Source: an uncultured Phaeodactylibacter sp. | GTDB lineage: Bacteria > Bacteroidota > Bacteroidia > Chitinophagales > Saprospiraceae | Length of the DNA: 8,976 bases | Assembly (NCBI GenBank): GCA_913062745.1 | Contig: CAJXXJ010000113.1 | Coordinates: forward strand, 1 to 8,976 | Direction of reading: 5' to 3' | Shown: one piece after another, positions 1-7,689 of the stretch | Numbering within the stretch: the first letter of the stretch is position 1 | Layout: each line of letters opens with the position of its first letter | Made by a program: the position numbers and the translations under genes | Notes under the pieces: model-generated | Seen by the model: only the letters and a program-made list of their open reading frames with translations | Databases searched by the model: none | What the model was told of the DNA's origin: nothing

Positions 1-1598
1 TTGAACACGCCGCGTGCTACTACCACAGAGCTGTCAGGTTCAAAGAGGGACTCCCAGGGACCTGCCCAGCCTTCTGCCATGTCACCCAGCCCTTCCAGGG
101 TATCGCCGGCGGTATAGCTGAAGCGCTCTACCGCGATTGCGGAAACCGGGTTTTCAAGTATTTCATAATCCTCGGGAATAACATCTGCATATTCCAGGCC
201 TACGTATATATCATCGTATTCAGTAATGATGCCTGGCCCAAGGCCTTCCACCTTAATCCCGATACCGTTAAAGCCGTTGTTCAGGCGGGTACCAAAAACC
301 CTGGTGGCGTCTGGTTGAGCTGGCTCCTCATCCAGAGTAGGGTCTACGAAAATGTCTACGGTATCTGGTTCTGCGTCACCGCTCATTTTTATTCGGGCGA
401 CTACCAGGTGAGGCTCATCGCTGAACGCGCCGCTTAGCGCAAAATCAGCCGGTTGTGAACCGAAACCTACTCCAATCTCGGCGGTATTGAGTGGCTTCCC
501 AATCTGTACAACCTGCCCGCCTGGGCCGCCCGCCATGTAAGCGGCCGTATCTACCAACATTAGGAAAGCTACAGTCCCGGCGTTATTGGTAATATCGCTT
601 TGGGTATGGAAAGAGACATAGTAGGTGCTACCGTCATCCGGATACGCTCCGAAGAGGGGACGCTCAATACGAGTATTGCCATTTGCCTCAGAGAAGTCAA
701 ATTGCACGCGGTTGCCGCTGGTTTCCCGCAGCAGGGTAAAGTTTTGAAAGCCTCCTTCCACGAAAGTGGGCTGTGCGCCACCGGCTATATTCCAGGGTGC
801 GGACCAGCCGCTGCCGCCGCTGCTGCCGCCCATAGTTTCGCCCGCATTGGTATCAAGCTGATCTCGTGCCAGGCCTGCGATAGGTACCAGGCTACCGGAC
901 ACTACCTCTGTGTAAGAGGAGCCGAAGCGAATTTCGTCCATATTTCCGTTTAATGCTGAAGGGCCTTCTATTTTTGCGCCGATGGCATCAAAACCATTGT
1001 TGAGGGTAGGTGCCAGTGTGATATCGGCTGTGGAAAAATCAAGAGGCTGTAATGGATTTGGGTTGACAAAGATGTGCAGCTCTTCTGCTTCTGCATCACC
1101 AGACATTTGCAGTACGGCTACGTACCAGTTGCCTTCGCGGGTGTCTGTGCCTTCAATGGTGCCAGTAGCACCTGCCACGCCGTCAATCCCGAAGCGCTCG
1201 GTGTTGAAGAGTTTGCCCATACGGACGAGTTGGCCACCCGGCCCGCCTGCGCCATAAGCTGCACTATTGGTAATGATCATTTGCCAAACACTGCCGTTGG
1301 TCCCTGGATCGTCGTAATCTGCATCCATAAACCAAGAGAGGTAATAAGTTCCTCCATCGTCACTGACCGGCGAATCCAGCAAGCGGAAAAAACGGGCACC
1401 GTTCTCCCCCGCTCCCGGGTCATGACTGACAAAGAGGTGGTTCCCTCCGGAATTGGCAGAGACGCCGGGCGCATTTATACCGCCCGTTTCAATGCTGGTC
1501 TGGTCATTTCCTTTAAGTGTTGTCCAGGCACCGCCCCAGGCTCCGGCGCTTTCGAGGCCCTCAAGCGCGCTGCCCTGAGTATAGTCGAAGCTTTCCAC
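1..1598 (-). repeat. Protein-level tandem domain repeats, about 235 residues each
   Basis: Copy 1 is encoded by about 897-1598, copy 2 by about 174-890, and copy 3 begins at about 134 and runs off the window. Matching landmarks in copies 1 and 2 occur in the same order: GGTYYLSW/GSTYYVSF, AYGAGGPGGQLV/AYMAGGPGGQVV, GKLFNTE/GKPLNTA, VAVLQMSGDAE/VARIKMSGDAE, IFVNP/IFVDP, LNNGFDAIGAKIEG/LNNGFNGIGIKVEG. The copies are clearly diverged at sequence level, so this is an old duplication rather than a recent or unstable DNA repeat. Confidence 0.85.
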
Positions 1599-1661
1599 CG
1601 ACTGTGCAGACAAGCCGAAAGAAAACACCGCAAAAAATGTTAATAGTAGAATGTTTCTCAT
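1..1661 (-). CDS. Secreted protein with tandem ConA/LamG-like repeats (partial, C-terminus off window)
   Basis: The frame stays open from the ATG at 1661 to the left edge, giving 553 residues without a stop. Residues 1-20 (MRNILLLTFFAVFSFGLSAQ) form a Sec signal peptide with no lipobox, so the product is probably exported rather than lipid-anchored. The rest is a repeat of about 235 residues: copy 1 at about 22-255, copy 2 at about 258-496, copy 3 beginning at 510 and cut by the edge. Each copy opens with an F-Y-G-L-G-W-G-W pattern (ESFDYTQGSALEGL; ERFSYTAGDTLEGL) and contains AGGPGGQ, MSGDAE and LNNGF motifs. This arrangement resembles concanavalin-A/LamG-like beta-sandwich domains of large extracellular proteins in Bacteroidota and Planctomycetota (family assignment by eye). 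No catalytic motif was recognised. It follows SusD by 100 nt on the same strand, in the place where surface glycan-binding proteins often sit. A type IX secretion tail would lie outside the window and cannot be checked. Confidence 0.85.
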   Translation of the reverse strand, partial: MRNILLLTFFAVFSFGLSAQSVESFDYTQGSALEGLESAGAWGGAWTTLKGNDQTSIETGGINAPGVSANSGGNHLFVSHDPGAGENGARFFRLLDSPVSDDGGTYYLSWFMDADYDDPGTNGSVWQMIITNSAAYGAGGPGGQLVRMGKLFNTERFGIDGVAGATGTIEGTDTREGNWYVAVLQMSGDAEAEELHIFVNPNPLQPLDFSTADITLAPTLNNGFDAIGAKIEGPSALNGNMDEIRFGSSYTEVVSGSLVPIAGLARDQLDTNAGETMGGSSGGSGWSAPWNIAGGAQPTFVEGGFQNFTLLRETSGNRVQFDFSEANGNTRIERPLFGAYPDDGSTYYVSFHTQSDITNNAGTVAFLMLVDTAAYMAGGPGGQVVQIGKPLNTAEIGVGFGSQPADFALSGAFSDEPHLVVARIKMSGDAEPDTVDIFVDPTLDEEPAQPDATRVFGTRLNNGFNGIGIKVEGLGPGIITEYDDIYVGLEYADVIPEDYEILENPVSAIAVERFSYTAGDTLEGLGDMAEGWAGPWESLFEPDSSVVVARGVF

Positions 1662-1712
1662 AATTAAGAATTTTATGGAGATCTAGTTGGATAGGTATTT
1701 CAAATCATGCCA

Positions 1713-1746
1713 CCGGGAAACAGTGCATTCCAGCTGTGCTTCCCGG
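1713..1746 (-). terminator. Stem-loop after SusD (possible terminator or attenuator)
   Basis: CCGGGAA at 1713-1719 pairs perfectly with TTCCCGG at 1740-1746. The stem continues as ACAG (1720-1723) with CTGT (1734-1737), past a 2-nt bulge, and closes a 10-nt loop. It starts 15 nt after the SusD stop codon and precedes the next gene by about 50 nt. There is no T-run on the 3' side in the minus direction, so it is not a textbook intrinsic terminator. It may protect the susCD message or lower expression of the downstream gene. Confidence 0.45.
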
Positions 1747-1761
1747 CGGCCATACAGGCAT

Positions 1762-3285
1762 TTACCAGCCCTCATTCTGCTTATAGCCGAAGCCTATTAT
1801 CTCGTTGGAAGGTATCGCCCATAGCCGGTTGATATCGGTATAAGCATTGGGAAATGGGTTTAGGAAATCTTGTATTGCTTTTTGTTCTTCACCGTGTGCC
1901 CTCATGACTTCCTCGACCGTACCGTAACGGAGCAGGTCGTACCAGCGGTGAGATTCAAATGCCAGCTCTACCCGGCGCTCCCTCCGAAGTGCCTCAATCA
2001 GGGCTTCATTAGTTTGTACATCAAGATCAGGATTCGGATTTCCCGGAAATATGGCAGGCAGCCCCGCCCGGCTCCGCAGCACGTTGATCGTTTGGAATAC
2101 ATTATCGGGTATTCCGCCCTCCGTTTCAAGGATAGCTTCTGCCTGCATTAACAGGGCATCCGCGTAGCGGAAGATGGGCCAGTCAACGTCCGTTCCGCCG
2201 GTGGGGATAGGAGGATAAACGTATTTGCGGATGTATGTAGTCGTGTCTCCGCCATCCACATAAAAACCTACGCTGGCATTGAGCCGTCTGTCACCGTCTT
2301 CGTAAGCGCGCACGATATCCCGGGTAGGAATATTTAAGCCCGCCCGGGAGCCTGGGATAAGGCCATCCGTGATGTCAGCGCCTGAATTGAAAGGAAGCCA
2401 GCCAAGCATGAAACCGCTGCCTTGATTGGCAGCTGTAGCAAACTGAGCTGCGAAAATAATTTCCTGATTGTTGTCGAATGCCGGATCAAAAATATCCCGG
2501 TAGTTTTGCATCAAGCCGTACTCACCGGATTCAACGATAGAATTGAGCAGGGGCAGTGCAAGAGCATAATCACCACGGGAAAAATGCACTTTTGCCAACA
2601 GCATCTGCGCAGCCCCCCGGGTAGCCCGCCCCGTATTGGCAGCATTCCAATCTGCCGGGAGGTTGTCAATAGCGAACTCCAAATCCGGGATGATTGCTTC
2701 CGCATACACCTGCTCCACCGGATCCCGCTCCCGTGCAATCGCCTCTTCCTCATCGGTCAAAGGTTCCAGCACAATGGGTACATCTCCAAAGTGAATAGCC
2801 AGGTGGTAGTAGAAAAAGGCACGCAAAAATCGTGTTTCAGCTTCACGGATAGCTCTGTTCTCTTCCTCGGTAAAAGCGGCGTCTTCTATATTAATCAGGA
2901 TAAAATTTGCCCTTGCAATACCGTTGTAGCTGCTATTCCAAATGGAAGCAAACACTCCATTATCCGCATTAGCCAGGAAGTAATCTATCTCTTCGAGTAT
3001 TTGCCCACCCCGGTCGGCCGGGTTAAATTGAAAAGTCGTATTATCAGTAGCAAATTCTGCTAACTTCCAGATATCTCCCGCAAACTGATTGCGGAGGATG
3101 GGGTAAATACCGTTAACAGCAGTCGTAATTTGCACTTCATTTTCCCAGTAATTTTCGCTGGTATAGTTGCTGAACGGTACACGGTTCAGGTAGTCATCCC
3201 CGCAGGAAGAGATAAACAAGCCGGCGGCGATCAACAGACAGAGTAAATACTGATTATGGCGTATCATGTTGGTATTCGGTTTCAT
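1762..3285 (-). CDS. susD: SusD/RagB family surface glycan-binding lipoprotein
   Basis: This is the surface lipoprotein that caps a SusC transporter and captures oligosaccharides for import. From the ATG at 3285 the protein is 507 residues, normal for the family. Residues 1-27 are a lipoprotein signal ending in the lipobox ISSC (Cys28). The following GDD fits the acidic signal that sends Bacteroidota lipoproteins to the cell surface. Family landmarks are the helical motif FLRAFFYYHLAIHFGDVP (about 153-170), RGAAQMLLAKVHF (about 223-235), RYADALLMQAEAIL (373-386), RRERRVELAFESHRWYDLLR (434-453) and a C-terminus of LWAIPSNEI then QNEGW. The start at 3285 was chosen because it lies 2 nt after the SusC stop and leaves a compact signal peptide. 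The in-frame ATG at 3405 would put 40 extra residues before it and overlap SusC. An ATG at 3267 is a reasonable alternative. The glycan bound cannot be read from the sequence. Confidence 0.95.
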   Translation of the reverse strand: MKPNTNMIRHNQYLLCLLIAAGLFISSCGDDYLNRVPFSNYTSENYWENEVQITTAVNGIYPILRNQFAGDIWKLAEFATDNTTFQFNPADRGGQILEEIDYFLANADNGVFASIWNSSYNGIARANFILINIEDAAFTEEENRAIREAETRFLRAFFYYHLAIHFGDVPIVLEPLTDEEEAIARERDPVEQVYAEAIIPDLEFAIDNLPADWNAANTGRATRGAAQMLLAKVHFSRGDYALALPLLNSIVESGEYGLMQNYRDIFDPAFDNNQEIIFAAQFATAANQGSGFMLGWLPFNSGADITDGLIPGSRAGLNIPTRDIVRAYEDGDRRLNASVGFYVDGGDTTTYIRKYVYPPIPTGGTDVDWPIFRYADALLMQAEAILETEGGIPDNVFQTINVLRSRAGLPAIFPGNPNPDLDVQTNEALIEALRRERRVELAFESHRWYDLLRYGTVEEVMRAHGEEQKAIQDFLNPFPNAYTDINRLWAIPSNEIIGFGYKQNEGW

Positions 3286-3287
3286 TG

Positions 3288-6200
3288 TTAAAGGGTGACG
3301 TTCAATCCAAAAGTGTATGTACGGGGCACCGGATAAGAGCCGTAGTTGATATTCCGCTCCAAAGAGCCGGTGGAGGCCCGTCGTATTTCCGGGTTTCCTT
3401 GCCACTCACTGAAAACCAGTGCGTTTTGCACAGAAGCGTACACACTCGCGTTTTGGAAAGCGTTCAGGCGGGTGAGCAGATTCTGCGGTAGCTTGTAAGT
3501 CAGGGTGACGTTGTTGATTTTCAGGTAGGTCCCGTCTATCACTCCTAAGTTATTGGGCCAACGATACCGTTGGCTACTCGGCACACTTGTAGTAGTGGGA
3601 GGGCGCAGGCTAAAGTCGGTATCGCCCGGGCGCCAGCGGTTTTGCACTTCGGAGCGCACATTGAATACACCGTCCGTATTTAGCATAAACTCCCGCTGTA
3701 AATCCAGGATACTGGAACCGACTTCTCCCGATGCAATGACCCGCAGCTCAAAATTGCCCATCGTCAGTATGTTGGTAAAACCGTATATGAAATCCGGCCA
3801 GGGGTTGCCGATGAAAACATAATCTTCGAAGGCTTCCAGCTCCCCGTCCCCGTCGCCATCGGTATAGTAAGGACTGCCTACCACTGCTCCCGGGTACTTG
3901 GGCACATCGGGGTCTTCGAGCAGCTCTTCCGTATAGAGGCCAAGAATCTCAAGGCCGTAATACTGCCCCACGGGCGATCCTACCTGCGTCCAGGAAACCG
4001 GGGTGCCGTTTCCGGCAAAGGAGGTCCGGATAGGCAGGTTGTCTTCGCCCAACTGCAGTACTTTGTTTCGGTTGGCAGAAAGGTTGAGCTCTACATTCCA
4101 GACGAAGCGGTCGCGTACGACTGGCTGCGCGTTGATGCCTAACTCGACGCCTTTATTTTCAATGGCGCCCAAGTTGGTCAGATAAGACCCAAAACCGGTA
4201 ATTCTGGGCAGTGGCACATTAAACAGCAAGCCTTCCGTTGTTTGCTCGAAGTAGTCGATTTCTACGTTGAGCTTATTATCAAAGAAACCCAGGTCGATGC
4301 CTAAGTCAATCTGTTCGGTTTCCTCCCAACCCAGGGCCGGGTTAGGAATAGCGCCGAGAAAAGCCCCTTGTGCCAGCCCTCCGCCGATGACGTAGTTTGC
4401 ATTTTGTTGTACAAGGCCTTGCCATGCGTAGTTGCCGATACGGTTGTTACCGCTCAGGCCCCAGCTTGCTTCTACCCGGAAGTTGGACAAGACGCGGCCT
4501 GATGGAAACCAAGGCTCATTGGTCAGGCGCCAGGCTGCTCCGACACTGGGGAAGGAAGCATACTGATTACTGGGCCCGAACCGGCTGCTGCCGTCAGTTC
4601 GGTTAGCCAGTGTCAGATAGTAACGGCTATCGTAGTTGTAAGAAACTTTACCGATGTAGCTAATCAGCGCCTGCTCAGAAATCCCCTCTCCCGCATTGAA
4701 GAATATCCGGGTCTCATCCGGATTAGTCGGCAGGTTGGTAGCAATATTGCCAGAGTTGAAGAGGATGAAGTTCTCGTCGATCAGGCGGCTACCGCCGGCG
4801 TTTAGGAAGGTTTCTTTCTGGTACTCCGCGGTATAACCAACCAGTCCCGTAAAGTTGTGCTTACCGAAGCTGCGGTCAAAGTTGAGTGTATTCTCGGTCA
4901 CCAGGCGGTAGCTTTCGTAGCGGCCAGCTGATGCATTGGAGTTGGCCGGGGGGTCTGGATTGTTTGGCGTAAGCCCCTGCCCTACCACCGAGCCCGGGCT
5001 AAAGGAGCGGTTGGCATTATTGAGGTAATTGGTGCCAAAGTAAGTCTTGAAATACAAGCCTTCCAGAAGGTCAACTTTTAGATTTGTCCCCAGCAGCAGT
5101 TGGCGGTTATCTCGCTCAATTAGCTGCTCCCGCAGTTTGTATACCGGATTGGCCTGGAAAAACGGAAGCAGTGGGCCCTGCGTTGTGGTAGTCAGGTTGC
5201 CGTTGTCATCAAACAGAGGCGCTGCGGGGTCTGCCCACTGCGCGATATTGACCACATTATATACGCTGAATTGGCCGCCTCCAGGATCGGTATTGCCAGA
5301 AAAGTTTTTCACCCAGCTGGGAGAAATCTCCATCCCCAGATGCAGCCAGTCGGTAATGTCTGCGTCCAGGTTGAGGCGGAGCGAATACCGTTTGAGGTTG
5401 GTTTCAATGATGACGCCATCCTGGTTTTGAAAACCGAGGCTTGCTGAATAGCGGAAATCATCCGAACCGCCACGGATGCTCAGGTTAGCATTTTGCATCA
5501 TGGCATTACGCGTGATTTCATCGAACCAGTTTGTGCCTTCGCCGTAAATGGTGGGGTCTTCCAGGTGCTCGGGTATATCGGGATCTCTGCCCTCAACGGC
5601 AGCCTGATCAATGATGCGTTCGCGCAGAAACTGAGCCAGTTCAGTAGCGTTGAGGATATCCGGCTGCTCCCAGGGCGGAATAGTTTGTACCCCTGTGTAG
5701 GCGTTAAAGCTGATGGTCGGTTTGCCGGCGCGCCCCCTCTTGGTGGTGATGAGGATCAACCCATTGGCAGCACGAGAGCCATAGATGGCTTTTCCCGAAG
5801 CGTCCCGCACTACGCTGATGCTGGCGATATCGTCTGGATTGAGCAGTGTCAAAAAGTTATTGGTCTGCGCATTATAATTACCGAAGGGCAGGCCATCAAT
5901 CACGATAAGCGGTTGGTTACCCGCAGAGATAGAGCCTACTCCCCGGATGAGGATTTCGGCCCCTGCCCCCGGCTGCCCGCTGCCCTGCCGGAGCTGTACG
6001 CCGGCAGATTGTCCGGCCAATGCCTGGTCAAAGGAAGTGACCGCCTGGTTTTCCAGCCGCCGGGAGTCGATTTGATCCACGGAGCCGATCAGGTCTTTCC
6101 GTTTAGAACGGCCGTATCCGACTACTACTACTTCTTCCAGTACGCTGGCTTCTTCGTTGAGCCTGACGACGAATTCCCGCTCGTCGCCGATTGGCACCCG

Positions 6201-6464
6201 CCTGCTGGTATATCCTGTATAAGAAAAGATGAGGGTATCTGTACTTGAAGGGAGGGTAAGGTCGAAGGTACCATCAATATCCGTTATCGTGCCTGTCCCT
6301 ATATCAGCGGCCGAGCGGATATTGACCCCCACCAATGGAATTCCATCCCTGTCCAGCACCTTGCCGGTCAGTTCGACCTGAGCGGCCAGCCCGGTGGCGA
6401 CCATCAAAAACAAGGCTACTGCCCCGATTTTGACAAAGTGGAAAAGAGTAAATGATGCTTTCAT
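3288..6464 (-). CDS. susC: SusC/RagA family TonB-dependent outer-membrane transporter
   Basis: This is a 1058-residue outer-membrane barrel that imports an oligosaccharide using TonB energy, in complex with the SusD encoded 2 nt downstream. Residues 1-29 are a Sec signal peptide ending AAQ. A carboxypeptidase-D-regulatory-like (DUF4480-type) domain covers about 30-104. A TonB box, EEVVVVGYG, is at 110-118. The plug domain (about 119-245) contains LIRGVGSISAGNQPLIVIDG and the SusC hallmark IYGSRAANGLILITTKRG. The barrel fills the remainder and ends in GLNVTL, a slightly atypical last strand because SusC proteins usually end in an aromatic residue. There is no STN domain before the regulatory-like domain, so direct signalling to an anti-sigma factor is unlikely (inference from family knowledge). 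The length is typical. The ATG at 6464 is the only start that gives a clean signal peptide. Confidence 0.97.
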   Translation of the reverse strand: MKASFTLFHFVKIGAVALFLMVATGLAAQVELTGKVLDRDGIPLVGVNIRSAADIGTGTITDIDGTFDLTLPSSTDTLIFSYTGYTSRRVPIGDEREFVVRLNEEASVLEEVVVVGYGRSKRKDLIGSVDQIDSRRLENQAVTSFDQALAGQSAGVQLRQGSGQPGAGAEILIRGVGSISAGNQPLIVIDGLPFGNYNAQTNNFLTLLNPDDIASISVVRDASGKAIYGSRAANGLILITTKRGRAGKPTISFNAYTGVQTIPPWEQPDILNATELAQFLRERIIDQAAVEGRDPDIPEHLEDPTIYGEGTNWFDEITRNAMMQNANLSIRGGSDDFRYSASLGFQNQDGVIIETNLKRYSLRLNLDADITDWLHLGMEISPSWVKNFSGNTDPGGGQFSVYNVVNIAQWADPAAPLFDDNGNLTTTTQGPLLPFFQANPVYKLREQLIERDNRQLLLGTNLKVDLLEGLYFKTYFGTNYLNNANRSFSPGSVVGQGLTPNNPDPPANSNASAGRYESYRLVTENTLNFDRSFGKHNFTGLVGYTAEYQKETFLNAGGSRLIDENFILFNSGNIATNLPTNPDETRIFFNAGEGISEQALISYIGKVSYNYDSRYYLTLANRTDGSSRFGPSNQYASFPSVGAAWRLTNEPWFPSGRVLSNFRVEASWGLSGNNRIGNYAWQGLVQQNANYVIGGGLAQGAFLGAIPNPALGWEETEQIDLGIDLGFFDNKLNVEIDYFEQTTEGLLFNVPLPRITGFGSYLTNLGAIENKGVELGINAQPVVRDRFVWNVELNLSANRNKVLQLGEDNLPIRTSFAGNGTPVSWTQVGSPVGQYYGLEILGLYTEELLEDPDVPKYPGAVVGSPYYTDGDGDGELEAFEDYVFIGNPWPDFIYGFTNILTMGNFELRVIASGEVGSSILDLQREFMLNTDGVFNVRSEVQNRWRPGDTDFSLRPPTTTSVPSSQRYRWPNNLGVIDGTYLKINNVTLTYKLPQNLLTRLNAFQNASVYASVQNALVFSEWQGNPEIRRASTGSLERNINYGSYPVPRTYTFGLNVTL

Positions 6465-6585
6465 GTTGTAATGCCTATTTTCTTTTTTGCAGAATTTATA
6501 CTTATAGCTCAGCGCAAAAAGTCACTTATGTTCCGCAAATAAAGTTACGTCTATATCAGGCCCACCCTGTCCTGTACCATCCTGT
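6465..6585 (-). promoter_or_regulatory. Upstream region of susC with paired TTTGCG repeats
   Basis: This is the 121-nt gap between the second GntR gene and susC. On the minus strand TTTGCG occurs twice (complement of 6534-6539 and 6513-6518), 21 bp apart, which is two helical turns on the same face. The second copy contains TTTG at 6515-6518, matching the Bacteroidota -33 element. Sixteen nt later comes TAAATTCT (complement of 6491-6498), a poor match to the -7 consensus TAnnTTTG. There is also a cluster of three ACAGG copies just after the GntR stop (about 6562-6586). The location makes a susCD promoter likely, but the exact elements are uncertain. Confidence 0.35.
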
Positions 6586-7611
6586 TTACAAAGATTGGCG
6601 CACAATGAGGTCAAACTGATTCTCTATTGTACCGGGCTGATTACTGGTAAGCATACACGCCAGGCGGCTGCCCATCTCCTTGTGGCGGCTCGACATTACG
6701 GTGATGCCGTCCAGCAAGACTTCCTTTAACGGGCTATCGTTATAAGCCAGAACGCCTACTTGCCTTCCGGCCTCCCAGCCGGCCTCTTTTATTTTTTTTA
6801 CGAGCGATACGAGGTCATTGTCCAGAATGACCACATAAGCTGTCGCCCTTTCCACTGGTACATGCTCGAAGTCTTTGTAGGTAATGCGCGACGCCCAGGA
6901 CTTACTGAGGCAGAAATTTTGAAACCCCCGGATGATACCCCGTGAATAGTTGGAATAGGTAGGAAAAATCAAATGCAGGCGCTTATACTTTTGCAGCATA
7001 CGATCAGCTTCATGCAGTGCAGAAAAAATATCTTTTTCGTAATGCTGAAAAACGGCCCCGCGCTTTTGCCCGAAGCCGGGCAAATCCCGGTTGAGCAGCC
7101 ATAAGCGGTCGGCCGGCAAGTGCTTTCTCAGCAAATCCATGGCCATGAGTTCTTCCTGGCCCTTGAAGGAGGGAATGACCACATAGTCGGAATAGTGCCC
7201 CGCTTTCTCCTCAATTAATTGCCGGAACAATTGATAATCCTCGTGGTATACCTGGAAGTCCACCGCTGCACTTGAACCGACCTGCGCCATGAAGCCCTCG
7301 AAAATTTCTTTCTTGTAAGAGCTGAGTTTGTTGAACAGCAGCAGAATACGCCTTTTACCGCCGGCGTGCCCCAAGGTGGGGAAATACCCTTTGCCCGGCA
7401 CTGACATGATAATTCCACGCTGTTTAAGCTTTCGGTAAGCTTTTTCCACTGTATCCCGGGAGACATCGTATTTGAAACTGACTTCGTTGATGGAGGGCAG
7501 GCGTTCATCCGGGCGTATTAATTTACGCTCGATACCGCTCGTGACACAATTGATAATTTGCCGGTACTTGGGTACCGCAGAAGATTGGTTGATAGTGATT
7601 TGGTAAGGCAT
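6586..7611 (-). CDS. GntR-type regulator with LacI/periplasmic-binding-protein-like sensor domain
   Basis: This is a 341-residue cytoplasmic transcription factor. Residues about 10-78 form a GntR winged helix-turn-helix, seen as RLPSINEVSFKYDVSRDTVE followed by KAYRKLKQRGII and the wing GKGYFP. Residues about 86-341 resemble the sugar-sensing domain of LacI-family repressors: IFEGFMAQVG early on, then VGVLAYNDSPLKEVLLDGIT and the C-terminal IENQFDLIVRQSL. The same HTH-plus-sensor layout occurs in AraR-type repressors and in many Bacteroidota GntR proteins found beside sugar-catabolism genes. It lies directly upstream of susC on the same strand, so regulation of susCD is the obvious guess (inference). 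The ligand is unknown. A wingless or truncated form is excluded because both domains are complete. The ATG at 7611 directly precedes the HTH and no earlier in-frame start improves it. Confidence 0.9.
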   Translation of the reverse strand: MPYQITINQSSAVPKYRQIINCVTSGIERKLIRPDERLPSINEVSFKYDVSRDTVEKAYRKLKQRGIIMSVPGKGYFPTLGHAGGKRRILLLFNKLSSYKKEIFEGFMAQVGSSAAVDFQVYHEDYQLFRQLIEEKAGHYSDYVVIPSFKGQEELMAMDLLRKHLPADRLWLLNRDLPGFGQKRGAVFQHYEKDIFSALHEADRMLQKYKRLHLIFPTYSNYSRGIIRGFQNFCLSKSWASRITYKDFEHVPVERATAYVVILDNDLVSLVKKIKEAGWEAGRQVGVLAYNDSPLKEVLLDGITVMSSRHKEMGSRLACMLTSNQPGTIENQFDLIVRQSL

Positions 7612-7661
7612 GGTACATAGTTTTATTGGGCGAGTACGTATCCTGATTTACGGCTCGCATC

Positions 7662-7685
7662 AAACAAGAGTCTTCCTCCTTGTTT
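7662..7685 (-). repeat. Perfect 7-bp inverted repeat between the two GntR genes
   Basis: AAACAAG (7662-7668) and CTTGTTT (7679-7685) are perfect inverted arms around a 10-nt spacer, starting 4 nt past the UTRA-regulator stop codon in the minus direction. It could fold as a small hairpin, but it lacks a T-run after the stem. The ACAAG/CTTGT pentamers are the same as the arms of the two palindromes upstream of the UTRA regulator, but in the outward-facing order. It could therefore be an extra half-site pair rather than an RNA structure. The 78-nt gap shows no clear promoter, so co-transcription of the two regulators is possible. Confidence 0.35.
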
Positions 7686-7689
7686 ACGC

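Noticed and set aside
1074..1643. Plus-strand open frame of 189 codons and smaller plus frames at 600-953 and 982-1257
   Set aside because: They are antisense to the ConA-repeat protein, which has a signal peptide and consistent internal repeats across the whole stretch.
2422..3063. Plus-strand open frame of 213 codons
   Set aside because: Antisense to SusD, whose conserved motifs run through this region without interruption.
3286..3405. SusD start at 3405, giving a 40-residue N-terminal extension
   Set aside because: It would bury the lipoprotein signal behind 40 residues and overlap the end of SusC; the ATG at 3285 gives a normal signal peptide.
5493..6248. Plus-strand open frame of 251 codons
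   Set aside because: It is antisense to the SusC plug and early barrel, whose frame is strongly supported by family motifs; the translated product shows no recognisable domain.
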